Source: Chloroflexota bacterium
GTDB lineage: Bacteria > Chloroflexota > Anaerolineae > Anaerolineales > Anaerolineaceae
Direction: 5' to 3'
Length of the DNA stretch: 36,671 bases
NCBI GenBank assembly: GCA_012514645.1
Contig: JAAYZW010000039.1
Location: 1-36,671, forward strand
The position numbers were made by a program, and so were the translations under genes. Under the pieces are notes generated by a model. The model worked only from the letters and a program-made list of their open reading frames with translations, was not told the DNA's origin and searched no databases. Below, in pieces: positions 24,255-32,210 of the stretch. Position 1 is the stretch's first letter. Every line of letters starts with the position of its first letter.

Positions 24255-24794
24255 AACAAAACCACCCAAAACATTGTTCTTGCTAATAGCCTCAACCCTG
24301 CAATACTTGCATCAATACTTAGTAGGGAACTGGCACCTTCCTGTTCCGATTGCGTGGTCTAGTAGGAAACTAGCGCTCGCCTGTTCCAATTACGTGGTCT
24401 TGTAGGGAACTTGCCTGCCTGTTCCCAATCCTCATCTCGTATGCCTTGAGGTCGAGGCAGGCCTCGACGCTACAAAACTCAATAAAAATCTTTTATATAT
24501 AGGGAACTGGACTTGACTTTTCCGATCATGTAGTCTTGTAGGGAACTGGCCTGCCTGTTCCTCAACATCATCTCGCCATTATCTCCAGGTTGAGGCAGGC
24601 CTCGACCCTACAAAACTCAAAGTCTTGTTCTCGCAAATGGACTTATCCCACACAACCCAAAACCTCGTGCTCGCAAATTGAATCGACCCTACAAAACCCT
24701 AAGCCTTGTTCTCGGCAATGAGCGCAACCTTCCAAAACCCTAAACCTCGTTCTTGCCAATTGCCTGCTGGTTGACACATGCCTCTTGTGTCTGT
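24255..24794. other. 540-bp non-coding repeat region
   Basis: No gene. 24321-24613 is the family B array. 24614-24780 contains further diverged words repeated three to four times (CTACAAAAC or CCAAAACCCTAA, then CCTTGTTCTCG or CCTCGTTCTTG, then GCAAATTG or GCCAATTG), also seen at 24262-24290, so the whole region is built from decayed copies. Confidence 0.65.
24321..24613 (+). repeat. family B repeat array (five units, 39-40 nt period, two palindromic ends)
   Basis: Units start with [AT]GTAGGGAAC at 24321, 24361, 24401, 24498 (TATAGGGAAC) and 24537. Each core is GGAAC-N10/12-GTTCC and can form a small hairpin (decayed in unit 4). Units 3 and 5 are each followed by a GGCAGGCCTCGAC..CTACAAAACTC tail. 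In the last, arms 24536-24555 and 24594-24613 are complementary (TTGTAGGG, 4-nt internal loop, GGCCTGCC). A block of about 137 nt is duplicated (24361-24497 and 24498-24620). Confidence 0.85.
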
Positions 24795-26825
24795 TTATCT
24801 AATTTCGATTTTGTAGGTGGCTTTCTCACGGGTCAGGGGAGTAGTGCCCGAGATAACAAGCGTGACCTCATCGATGCCGGCTCCAATCTCAATATCCAGT
24901 TCAAGTCGTTCACCGGCATCGATAAAATAATGCTCCACACCGATGTTTCTGCCAGCAGATACCACGCTGACCACAAATGACTGCGGCAAGGTGTTTTGCA
25001 CGCGCACAAAACCTTCAGCTTGCCATCCGCCATCATCGCTCTCCAGCTCGGTGGCATAACCGATCGCGTCCAGGCGGAGGTCGTCGATCGCCATGCCTTT
25101 GCCATTCACCGCGGCGTCGGTTACGTAGTCAAAGCGAACGGTAACTTTCTGACCGACGTATTGAGATAGGTCGACGCTTTCATCAATCCAGCCCTGCGTT
25201 TTACCGTTCCAACCGCAGCCATAACTGTTTCCGGAGGGGTTAGCGGTCGTACAGGTCTGCGAATCCAAAATAGCCCAGTTTAATCCGTCCGTTGAGGCTG
25301 AGATGTAGACATAATCGTAATCCTCCTCGATGTCATACCAGGTTTTGAAGCGCAGTTCTGCAGAGCCGATAACTTCGCTGAGGTCAAACTCCTGGGTGAG
25401 GCGCATGTTGGATTCATCGCCCATGTTTGACCAGAAGTAATAGTCACCGGAAGTGGGAGCACCAAAAGGCAGCAAATCGACGATTTCGCTGCCGGTAAAT
25501 TCAAGCGAATAGCTGCCCGGACAAGTGAGCTCGAGGTAATCTGCGCCATATTGGTGCACAGAACCGTTAATTTCAGTTGGGCAGCTGTGGTAGCTGTCGA
25601 TGCTGCTGAGGGTGTATGGCGAATAACTGATGTAGTCATAACGCTCATCAGCAATGCCGCTGTTTTGCAGCAGATTTGCCACCGTCCAGTCGGCGAAAAA
25701 TTCAATGCCGGTATAAACCTGACCGCTCAGAGGATTGATAATATTGAGCTCTTCAAAGACTGCATCAAGGCTGGCGAAGCCGTTTTCATCGTGGCTGACA
25801 AGCGCCTTGCTGGCGTCTTCGCCGAAACGATCGAGGAAATAAAGCATGAAAAGGAAGCTGGCGCCATAGTTTGGTCCGTTTTGACCGGTGTCACCGCCCC
25901 AGTCGGTAAGCTGCATATCGGTGTTACGGAAATACTCCCAGTCGAAGCCGCCAGCGTCGAAGCCATTCACGTGTTCGGCAAGCATTGAGAAGCCCTCGTT
26001 CATCCAGGTTTCTTCGTTTTTGTCCTGGTACCAGTGGATCATGTGTTGGAATTCGTGTGCCATGGTGCCATAAATGTATTCTTCGCCCAGAGAAACGTTG
26101 TCGGAGCTGAGCAAAAACATCTCGTGTGAATTGGAATATGGGTGCGCGTCGGGGTGGAGCTGGTCGGCGGAGGAATAATAGCCGGCAATCGAGCGACCGA
26201 GCCCCCCGGCATAGAGCACATAGAAGCGCGGGTCAGCGTCGACACCGGGATTCCACTCCATTCCGAAAAACTCACGATTGGTTGGGATGATCTCCTGGTC
26301 AAAAGTGCTGGCGAGGTTTTCGAGGTCGCGCTGGTTGAAGCGAACCCCGTTTTCGATCCAAAAATAGATATTTTCGCCCAGGTACTGGAGCGTGGCGGTG
26401 ACTTTGAAGTTTTGGTTGGTGTCGGTGTTCGAGACCCAAAACTCTTTTTGATCACCGACGCTGTAAGGCGCGTTTTCATCAATCAAGACATCAGGAACTC
26501 CCGGTTTGCCACCCAGACGGCTGACCAGGTCGATGGGGTCGTTGATTGGCACGATCGTGTCGTTGAGCACATCGAGTGAATCCTGGGCTTGATCAAGCTT
26601 GAGTGGTTCAAGGTTGATGGTGCCGGGATCGAGCGTGGCTTCGGGGGTGGGGGTCTCGATAAAGATATCAGTCAGCGGAGGATCGCTGAGGAAATCGGTT
26701 TGATTAGCTGTATAAATCGAACCCGCGAGCATCACGCCGCCTGCGACTAAGCAGAGGCAGCAAACGCAAAAAAGCATGAGAATCGCGATAATGGCAATAA
26801 TTGGAAAAGACCGGTCTTTATTCAT
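24795..26825 (-). CDS. membrane-anchored gluzincin-type metalloprotease with InhA-like C-terminal domain
   Basis: A 676-residue protein. One N-terminal transmembrane helix (about 8-38, Cys-rich 'CVCCLCLVAGG'), then a Thr/Pro spacer. The catalytic domain has H257-E258-F-Q-H261 and E277 in 'WMNEGFSMLAEH', that is HExxH plus a downstream Glu as in gluzincins. A beta-sandwich MAM-like domain (about 430-590) resembles that of immune inhibitor A peptidases: 'AELRFKTWYDIEEDYDYVYI', 'VTVRFDYVTD', 'MAIDDLRL'. ATG 26825 is preferred over 26900 because the longer reading adds 25 polar residues before the helix. Divergent from another HExxH protein at 27033. Likely a surface protease. Confidence 0.88.
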   Translation of the reverse strand: MNKDRSFPIIAIIAILMLFCVCCLCLVAGGVMLAGSIYTANQTDFLSDPPLTDIFIETPTPEATLDPGTINLEPLKLDQAQDSLDVLNDTIVPINDPIDLVSRLGGKPGVPDVLIDENAPYSVGDQKEFWVSNTDTNQNFKVTATLQYLGENIYFWIENGVRFNQRDLENLASTFDQEIIPTNREFFGMEWNPGVDADPRFYVLYAGGLGRSIAGYYSSADQLHPDAHPYSNSHEMFLLSSDNVSLGEEYIYGTMAHEFQHMIHWYQDKNEETWMNEGFSMLAEHVNGFDAGGFDWEYFRNTDMQLTDWGGDTGQNGPNYGASFLFMLYFLDRFGEDASKALVSHDENGFASLDAVFEELNIINPLSGQVYTGIEFFADWTVANLLQNSGIADERYDYISYSPYTLSSIDSYHSCPTEINGSVHQYGADYLELTCPGSYSLEFTGSEIVDLLPFGAPTSGDYYFWSNMGDESNMRLTQEFDLSEVIGSAELRFKTWYDIEEDYDYVYISASTDGLNWAILDSQTCTTANPSGNSYGCGWNGKTQGWIDESVDLSQYVGQKVTVRFDYVTDAAVNGKGMAIDDLRLDAIGYATELESDDGGWQAEGFVRVQNTLPQSFVVSVVSAGRNIGVEHYFIDAGERLELDIEIGAGIDEVTLVISGTTPLTREKATYKIEIR

Positions 26826-26861
26826 AAATGACTCACTTTCTCGTAAAAGACTATCAGGTTG

Positions 26862-26867
26862 ATTATA
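26862..26867 (-). promoter_or_regulatory. -10 box of the 24795-26825 gene
   Basis: Minus-strand TATAAT about 37 nt before the ATG; the -35 is weak. The 207-nt divergent region also has TATAAA at 27005-27010 in front of the plus-strand gene. Confidence 0.5.
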
Positions 26868-27032
26868 CAATCTTTGCGGGTGAGGTTTGTTTATTGGCAT
26901 AAGGCTCGGCGGTGGAGGTATAGGGTCGAGCGACCAGAGCAGGGGACGGAACAGGTAATTCTTAAATTGTTGGTCGCAAGACGGTCAAAGACAATCAAAA
27001 GGCGTATAAAGAAAGGTTACAATTCATTCTCT

Positions 27033-28316
27033 ATGAAGCGCAGCAGGTTTATTTTAAGGCTCAAACGGGCAATCAGTTTCGGGCTCCTGTTTTTTGGGGT
27101 TGCGGTCCTGCTGGTTTCATCAAACGTTTCCTTTGATCGGTCGCTGGCTTCACTCAGCAACTTCACGCGCTGGGATGAATTCAATTTCGTCTCATGGGTA
27201 GCTTCTGCCCTGGTGGACAAGATCGCCAGCGCTTCTCTCGGTCTCGAGCACTACATCTCTGACGAGCAACAATCTGAAATTGTCCTGACCTATCTTGGGC
27301 AGTTGGAAAAAGTGCAAACACTCGAAAATTACCTGGAGGAATTAAATTTCGCTCCCGAAAGCGGTGGAGCAAACGAAGAACAACAAGAATCCTACGAGGA
27401 ATTTTTGGCAGAATCTGTGCGGATGCACCAATATCGACGGATCGCTGAGCAAATTTTACAAAACCAAACCGAACGGGCATTGGTCGGGATGGGTTTTGGC
27501 GTTGGCGGTCAGATTCTGCCACCGCTGCTTTTCGAGGTGACTGACCTGCCCCTCAACCTGATTGTATCTGCCAGAGACCAGATTGGCACGCTCAAGTCAG
27601 TTAGCCTGGAGGCGGGCATGGACGCCCTTGAGAAAGAGCGGCTCGAAAACGCGATCTTTCAGGAACTCAATCTGTCAGCGCTGGTCGAGCCGGTCGGCGG
27701 AATTGGCGCCTACCCAACCATGGTAATGCGCAGCACCAGCATCAACTGGCTTACGGAAGTGATTGCGCATGAGTGGATCCATAATTACCTGTCATTTTTC
27801 CCGCTCGGTGTGCGGTATTTTCAGGACGATCAGCTCAGGTCGATGAACGAGACCACCGCCAACCTCGCTGGCATTGAGGTGGGGCGCTGGGTGATGATCC
27901 GCTTTTACCCTGCGTATACACAGCTTTACTATCAGCCGGGGCGAGACCCAACAACAGTTCGCCCCGAAGGTTTCGGAGAAAGATTTAATTACCGCAAGCA
28001 GATGCGCGAGACTCGGATGGTTGCAGATTACCTGCTTTCAATTGGCGAGATAGAAGTTGCCGAGCGGTACATGGAAGAGCGCCGCGAATTTTTCTGGCAA
28101 AATGGTTATCACATACGAAAAATTAACCAGGCATACTTCGCCTTCTATGGTTCCTACAATGACACCCCTGGCGGAGGTGCCGCTGGCGACGACCCGGTGG
28201 GACCAGCGGTGCAGCACCTGCGGCAGCAGTCATCGAGATTGAAAACTTTCATCGATGAGATTAAGCGAGTAAAAAGCTTCGGTGAGTTGTTACTCAACCT
28301 GGACGGTTTGAAGTGA
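27033..28316 (+). CDS. membrane-anchored HExxH protein, putative metalloprotease
   Basis: A 427-residue protein with an N-terminal basic stretch and transmembrane helix (about 10-32), a helical, Glu/Gln-rich middle, then H246-E247-W-I-H250 followed by E273 in 'MNETTANLAGIEVG'. The HExxH plus Glu spacing suggests a gluzincin-like zinc site facing the outside. The C-terminus has a flexible Gly/Asp-rich segment ('DTPGGGAAGDDPVG') and a helical end. I do not recognise a named family. The frame is open to 26859, but ATG 27033 is chosen because it places basic residues just before the helix; the ribosome site is poor. Divergent from the gluzincin gene at 26825, so they may be co-regulated. Confidence 0.75.
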   Translation: MKRSRFILRLKRAISFGLLFFGVAVLLVSSNVSFDRSLASLSNFTRWDEFNFVSWVASALVDKIASASLGLEHYISDEQQSEIVLTYLGQLEKVQTLENYLEELNFAPESGGANEEQQESYEEFLAESVRMHQYRRIAEQILQNQTERALVGMGFGVGGQILPPLLFEVTDLPLNLIVSARDQIGTLKSVSLEAGMDALEKERLENAIFQELNLSALVEPVGGIGAYPTMVMRSTSINWLTEVIAHEWIHNYLSFFPLGVRYFQDDQLRSMNETTANLAGIEVGRWVMIRFYPAYTQLYYQPGRDPTTVRPEGFGERFNYRKQMRETRMVADYLLSIGEIEVAERYMEERREFFWQNGYHIRKINQAYFAFYGSYNDTPGGGAAGDDPVGPAVQHLRQQSSRLKTFIDEIKRVKSFGELLLNLDGLK

Positions 28317-28347
28317 AACGGGCAGCGGCTTTTTGTGCATCTTACTT

Positions 28348-28353
28348 TATAAT
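28348..28353 (+). promoter_or_regulatory. -10 box of gmk
   Basis: TATAAT 27 nt before the gmk ATG; no good -35 at 17 nt. Confidence 0.5.
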
Positions 28354-28380
28354 GGAGCTACCACACTGACAGAGAAAAGT

Positions 28381-29007
28381 ATGAACGAACAGAAAATAAC
28401 CTTCGGTGCCATGCCAACCAACCCACTGCTTATCGTTATTTCCGGTCCTTCTGGAATCGGTAAGGATGCCGTGGTGGGGCTTTTGCGGAAAACCAATACT
28501 GACACACACTTTGTAATCACTATGAATTCGCGCCCCCCCAGACCAGATGAAGTTGAAGGGAGAGATTACTTTTTTGTTACCCGCGAAGAATTTGAAGAAA
28601 AAATAGCCAACGACGAATTGATCGAATATGCGCGGGTCTATTCTGACTACAAAGGAATCCCGAAAGCACAGGTGCGCGAGGCGTTTGCTTCGGGCAAAGA
28701 TGTGATCATGCGGCTGGATGTGCAGGGTGCCATGACGATTCGCAAACTGTGTCCGGATGCGATTCTGATCTTCCTGACCGCCAGCAGCCGTGAAGAGTGG
28801 ATTAACCGACTGCTGGAACGCCGAAGCGAATCACCCGAAGAGTTGGAGCTGCGCTTGTTTGCGGCTGCCAAAGAGTATCAACTGATTGACCAGTTTGATT
28901 ACCTGGTGGTGAATTCGCACCAACACCTTGACCAGACGATTGCAGACATCCAGGCTATCATCAAAGCCGAGCACCTAAAAACTCGTCCCCGGAAAGTGAA
29001 TTTATGA
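28381..29007 (+). CDS. gmk: guanylate kinase
   Basis: A 208-residue GMP kinase (GMP + ATP to GDP + ADP), essential for nucleotide supply. P-loop 'SGPSGIGKDAV', GMP-binding 'SRPPRPDEVEGRDYFF', 'EYARVYSDYKGIPK', 'VIMRLDVQGAMTIRKLCPDAILIFL', and the lid 'RLLERRSESPEELELRL'. The P-loop has Lys-Asp-Ala where most Gmk have Lys-Gly/Ser-Thr, and the GMP motif begins Ser instead of Thr: small departures that still keep the key residues. ATG 28381 is chosen, with GAGAAAAG close upstream; the frame is open to 28333. It overlaps the rhomboid gene by 4 nt (ATGA). Confidence 0.93.
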   Translation: MNEQKITFGAMPTNPLLIVISGPSGIGKDAVVGLLRKTNTDTHFVITMNSRPPRPDEVEGRDYFFVTREEFEEKIANDELIEYARVYSDYKGIPKAQVREAFASGKDVIMRLDVQGAMTIRKLCPDAILIFLTASSREEWINRLLERRSESPEELELRLFAAAKEYQLIDQFDYLVVNSHQHLDQTIADIQAIIKAEHLKTRPRKVNL

Positions 29008-29786
29008 GCCAATATCCAGCTGACTCTGACCAACCAGAAAACCAACCGCCGCCCCAAAGGCAAGCGCCGCGGCTTTTTGTGAGGGGTCCTAAAACCAACC
29101 AACCGATTGTCACCTATGTGCTGATTGGATTGACTGTACTATTTTACCTGGTGCAGGTAGTGCTTGAACGCTTGACCGGTGGTGACGTTTTGTTCTTGTA
29201 TTTAGGCAAAATAAACCCGTTTATCATGGGAGGTCAGTTTTGGCGTTTGTTTACGCCTGCTCTTCTGCATGCCTCGCCAATGCACCTCCTGGCAAATATG
29301 TACGCGTTATTCATGCTTGGGCGCTCCTATGAAACCATCAACGGGCACCTGCGATTTTTCCTGTTGTGCCTTGTCAGCGCTTTTGGCGGAAACGTTCTGT
29401 CGTTTGTGCTCGGGGAGTATCCCTCACTCGGTGCTTCGACTTTAACGTTCGGTCTTTTGGCTGCCCAGGCAATGTTTATCTTTCAGAACCGCGATTTCTT
29501 CCCAAATCGTGGTCGTGGAAACCTGATGAATATCCTCATGATTCTGCTGATAAACCTTGCAATCGGGGTATCTGCTGGCAGCAGGATCGACAATTGGGGG
29601 CATTTGGGTGGGTTGATCGCTGGTGTGTTTTTTGCCTATTTGGCTGGAGCGCGCTGGAACGTTCAGCGAGTTGACAATCATCCGTCCATGGTTGACCAGC
29701 GAACCTCCCGGGAAACCTGGATGGCATTTTTGTTGGTTTTCATTGCTTTTGCTGCTATTGCCGCAATTCCTTTTCTGAGCAGATAA
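29004..29786 (+). CDS. rhomboid-family intramembrane serine protease
   Basis: A 260-residue protein with a Pro/Gln-rich cytosolic N-tail and six or seven helices. Rhomboid marks: 'FWRLFTPALLHASPMHLLANMYALF' region, catalytic S145 in 'LGASTLTFGLL', and H200 in 'DNWGHLGGLIAG'. The family consensus around the serine is GxSG or GASG; here the residue after Ser is Thr. The Ser-His dyad is complete, so activity is likely. It cleaves membrane-anchored substrates. Translationally coupled to gmk by ATGA overlap and 11 nt before the PAP2 gene. Confidence 0.92.
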   Translation: MSQYPADSDQPENQPPPQRQAPRLFVRGPKTNQPIVTYVLIGLTVLFYLVQVVLERLTGGDVLFLYLGKINPFIMGGQFWRLFTPALLHASPMHLLANMYALFMLGRSYETINGHLRFFLLCLVSAFGGNVLSFVLGEYPSLGASTLTFGLLAAQAMFIFQNRDFFPNRGRGNLMNILMILLINLAIGVSAGSRIDNWGHLGGLIAGVFFAYLAGARWNVQRVDNHPSMVDQRTSRETWMAFLLVFIAFAAIAAIPFLSR

Positions 29787-29797
29787 GAGGCTGATCA

Positions 29798-30349
29798 ATG
29801 GACGAGATTCTGAATAAAGATGCTGCCTTGTCTCTGAAACTGGTTGTGCCGGAGGGAAAAAGGGCATTACGCGTGGTATTGGAAGCGCTGAGCCACAGCT
29901 GTGACTCGTGGTATTGGTTGATTGGGTTGGTCGTTGTGTGGGCGGCGAGCGAAGGTGCGCCAAGACAAATGGCGATTTTCATGGCGTTTGGGCTGGCTTT
30001 ACTGGCGGCGATTGTTTTGGCAGTCAAGTTCTTGGTTCGACGACCGAGACCCGAGGGGGAGTTTGGGCAGGTTTATCGTGTAACTGACCCGCACTCGTTT
30101 CCATCCGGGCATGCCGCCCGGGCGATGGCGATTGCCGTGATGTTTGCGACTCTCGGGATTCCGTGGCTTACTATCCTGGTGATCGTTTGGGCACTTTTTG
30201 TGGGCTATTCACGTGTTGCTTTGGCGCTCCACTATGTTTCTGATGTGATCGTTGGGTGGTTGATTGGTTTGATCAGCGGCTGGATTGCGATGCTGCTTTT
30301 CCCATTGTTTTTGCGGATTGTTGGGCAATATTTTCCTACGCTTTTATAG
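29798..30349 (+). CDS. PAP2-type phosphatase
   Basis: A 183-residue membrane protein with the three-part phosphatase signature: KX6RP ('KFLVRRPRP'), 'PSGH' and SRX5HX3D ('SRVALALHYVSD'). About five helices. Likely removes phosphate from a lipid phosphate such as undecaprenyl diphosphate or phosphatidate at the outer face of the membrane; the motifs do not tell which. It is the last gene of the gmk-rhomboid-PAP2 operon, convergent with the amylase gene. Confidence 0.92.
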   Translation: MDEILNKDAALSLKLVVPEGKRALRVVLEALSHSCDSWYWLIGLVVVWAASEGAPRQMAIFMAFGLALLAAIVLAVKFLVRRPRPEGEFGQVYRVTDPHSFPSGHAARAMAIAVMFATLGIPWLTILVIVWALFVGYSRVALALHYVSDVIVGWLIGLISGWIAMLLFPLFLRIVGQYFPTLL

Positions 30350-30447
30350 TTTTGTGGTGGACGGTGGTCATGCCGTCTTATGAATGATGGAGACCTGCGG
30401 TCAAAAACGTGTGTCCGGTCGGAAGCCGGCATGAATGATAGACCAGT

Positions 30448-30472
30448 CCGAAACAAAAACGGGAAACCCGTC
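30448..30472 (-). terminator. terminator of the GH13 gene
   Basis: Minus strand: ACGGG-TTT-CCCGT (30459-30471) followed by TTTTGTTT. A wider pairing with ACGGGA at 30480-30485 is also possible. Confidence 0.75.
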
Positions 30473-30506
30473 ATGGTCTCCCGTATATGTGAAAAACTAT
30501 TGGTTC

Positions 30507-31958
30507 TTATGCCAATATCACCCCACTTAACGCAGGAATTGTCAGACTGACGGAATTGTTCTCGACGGTGTATTTGCCCTTGCCGATTTGATCTTGCAGC
30601 TCGGTCTGTTCAGGGATGGCACCATTAAGGTCAATGGTCACCATCTGGGTTTTTTCATCGGCATTGGTTACTACCAATACAGTATCCTCAGAATCCCGGC
30701 GCAGATACCCCAGAACTGAACCTTGCGTAAAAATCGGCTCATAGCTTCCGGTGCGCAATACAGGCATGGAGTGTCGGATCATGATCAGCTCCCGAACGAA
30801 ATCGAGCAGGTCCTGATTCCATTTGCTCTTATCCCAGGGGAACGAAGCACGGTTCAGGGGGTCACGACCGCCAGTCAGGCCAATTTCGTCGCCATAATAA
30901 ATTGTTGGTGCGCCAGGGTAGGTCATTAAGAACAGGTAAGCCAGTTTCAGGCGGCGCACATCTTCCCGCACCAGACTGAGGAAGCGCGGCATGTCGTGAC
31001 TGTCGAGCAGATTCATCTGCGCGTAGGAAAATTCCTTCGGATAGATCTCCAATAGATGGGATGTGCGGGCGGCAAATTTGCTGGCATCTGCTGGAGCCGG
31101 CGAGTGCAATCCCATCATCCCTTCAGCAAGATTGTTGTTAGTTGTGTTGCCACCAGCATACGCCAGGATGCTGTGAGTCAGCTGGTAGTTCATGACCGCA
31201 TCAAAAATCTTGCCAGAGTTCAGCCAGCGCTGCGCTTCAGTGGGAATTTCACCGACTAAATAAGCCTCGGGGTTGGCACTTTTAACGACGTCGCGGAACT
31301 CTTCCCAGAAATCGTCATCATCGATTTCGAAAGGCACATCCAGCCGCCAGCCATCAATACCTTTGTCGATCCAATATTTGGCGATTTCCATAATGTACTC
31401 GCGCACCTGTGGATTTTTGACATTCAGTTTAGGCAGGGCTGGCAGATTCCACCAACAATCATAATTTGCCTTGCTGTTGTAGGCGTTTAACGGCAAACAG
31501 CGGATATTAAACCAGTCATAGTAGGGCGAATCTTCGCCCAGTTCCATAACATGGTTAAAGGGGAAGAATCCACGGCTGGCATGGTTAAAGACGCCGTCCA
31601 GAACGATGCGGATATTGCGTCTGTGAGCTTCTTCGAGCAAGGTAAAAAAAGCCTTGTCGCGTCCCAAAAGTGGGTCAACCTGGTAATAATCGTAAGTGTG
31701 GTAGCGGTGATTGGAAGCTGACTTGAAGATCGGGTTGAAGTAAATCGCTGTGATACCGAGGTCTTCCAGGTAATCCAGCTTTTCGTAGACACCGAGAAGG
31801 TCTCCGCCTTTGAAACCGTTGGGAGTGGGCGGGCTATCCCACTTCTCAAACTTGCCTGGCTTGACGACTTGATTGCTCCAGGCGAAGCGGTCGGGGAAAA
31901 TCTGGTAGAAAACCGCGTTCTTGACCCAATCAGGGGTAATGTTATGGTGATTACTCAT
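30507..31958 (-). CDS. cytosolic GH13 alpha-glucan hydrolase (neopullulanase/maltogenic amylase-like)
   Basis: A 483-residue (beta/alpha)8 GH13 enzyme. Region I 'LDGVFNH', region II 'GWRLDVP' with nucleophile D207, region III 'YLVGEIP' with acid/base E237, region IV 'LLDSHD' with D322; a short beta domain closes the chain. The N-terminus goes straight into 'VFYQIFPDRF', with no signal peptide and no N-terminal dimerisation domain, so it acts inside the cell on imported maltodextrins, cyclodextrins or similar. The carbohydrate-binding N-domain of classical neopullulanases is missing. A 10-bp-arm palindrome lies 21 nt upstream, and a sugar-type binding lipoprotein gene is divergent at 32211. 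Confidence 0.92.
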   Translation of the reverse strand: MSNHHNITPDWVKNAVFYQIFPDRFAWSNQVVKPGKFEKWDSPPTPNGFKGGDLLGVYEKLDYLEDLGITAIYFNPIFKSASNHRYHTYDYYQVDPLLGRDKAFFTLLEEAHRRNIRIVLDGVFNHASRGFFPFNHVMELGEDSPYYDWFNIRCLPLNAYNSKANYDCWWNLPALPKLNVKNPQVREYIMEIAKYWIDKGIDGWRLDVPFEIDDDDFWEEFRDVVKSANPEAYLVGEIPTEAQRWLNSGKIFDAVMNYQLTHSILAYAGGNTTNNNLAEGMMGLHSPAPADASKFAARTSHLLEIYPKEFSYAQMNLLDSHDMPRFLSLVREDVRRLKLAYLFLMTYPGAPTIYYGDEIGLTGGRDPLNRASFPWDKSKWNQDLLDFVRELIMIRHSMPVLRTGSYEPIFTQGSVLGYLRRDSEDTVLVVTNADEKTQMVTIDLNGAIPEQTELQDQIGKGKYTVENNSVSLTIPALSGVILA

Positions 31959-31978
31959 TTTTTTCGAACCTCAGAGGT

Positions 31979-32006
31979 TAAATTAGTTAATCTATCAACT
32001 AATTTA
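31979..32006. promoter_or_regulatory. palindromic operator-like site upstream of GH13
   Basis: TAAATTAGTT (31979-31988) and AACTAATTTA (31997-32006) are perfect inverted repeats with an 8-nt centre. The TTAGTT..AACTAA layout resembles sites of ROK-family repressors (NagC/XylR type), which respond to sugars. It sits 21-48 nt before the GH13 ATG. Confidence 0.65.
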
Positions 32007-32069
32007 TCACAAGGTGGACGAAAATTCCAGAAATCTGACAATTTGGATTGTTGAATACGTACATTGAGG

Positions 32070-32098
32070 TTGAAAAAAAACGAGGTCTGAATTATCCT
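32070..32098 (+). promoter_or_regulatory. tRNA-Sec promoter
   Basis: TTGAAA (32070-32075), 17-nt spacer, TATCCT (32093-32098). The expected start, seven bases later, is 32105, the first base of the tRNA. Confidence 0.75.
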
Positions 32099-32104
32099 TC
32101 ATGC

Positions 32105-32195
32105 GGGAATGGTTAGGTCCCGGTGGGCTTCCTGGTCTTCAAAATCAGTGTCGGGTCGTAAGAGCCGAGGTGGGTTCGACTCCCATCCATTCCCG
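32105..32195 (+). tRNA. selC: selenocysteine tRNA (anticodon UCA)
   Basis: A 91-nt tRNA with selenocysteine features: 8-bp acceptor GGGAATGG/CCATTCCC, a 6-bp D stem AGGTCC/GGGCTT with 4-nt loop CGGT, anticodon stem CTGGT/ATCAG with loop CTTCAAA (anticodon TCA at 32139-32141), long variable arm (about 32149-32169), T arm GTGGG-TTCGACT-CCCAT, and discriminator G. The 8+5 helix is the bacterial type. GC on both outer sides could extend the acceptor to 10 bp. It implies that the organism makes selenoproteins; SelA, SelB and SelD are not in this window. Confidence 0.93.
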
Positions 32196-32210
32196 CTCTG
32201 AGAGGAATAT

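Noticed and set aside
24321-24613. CRISPR-like array because of regular 39-40 nt spacing.
   Set aside because: Units are themselves palindromic and diverged, with no constant repeat plus unique spacer pattern, and no cas genes are nearby.
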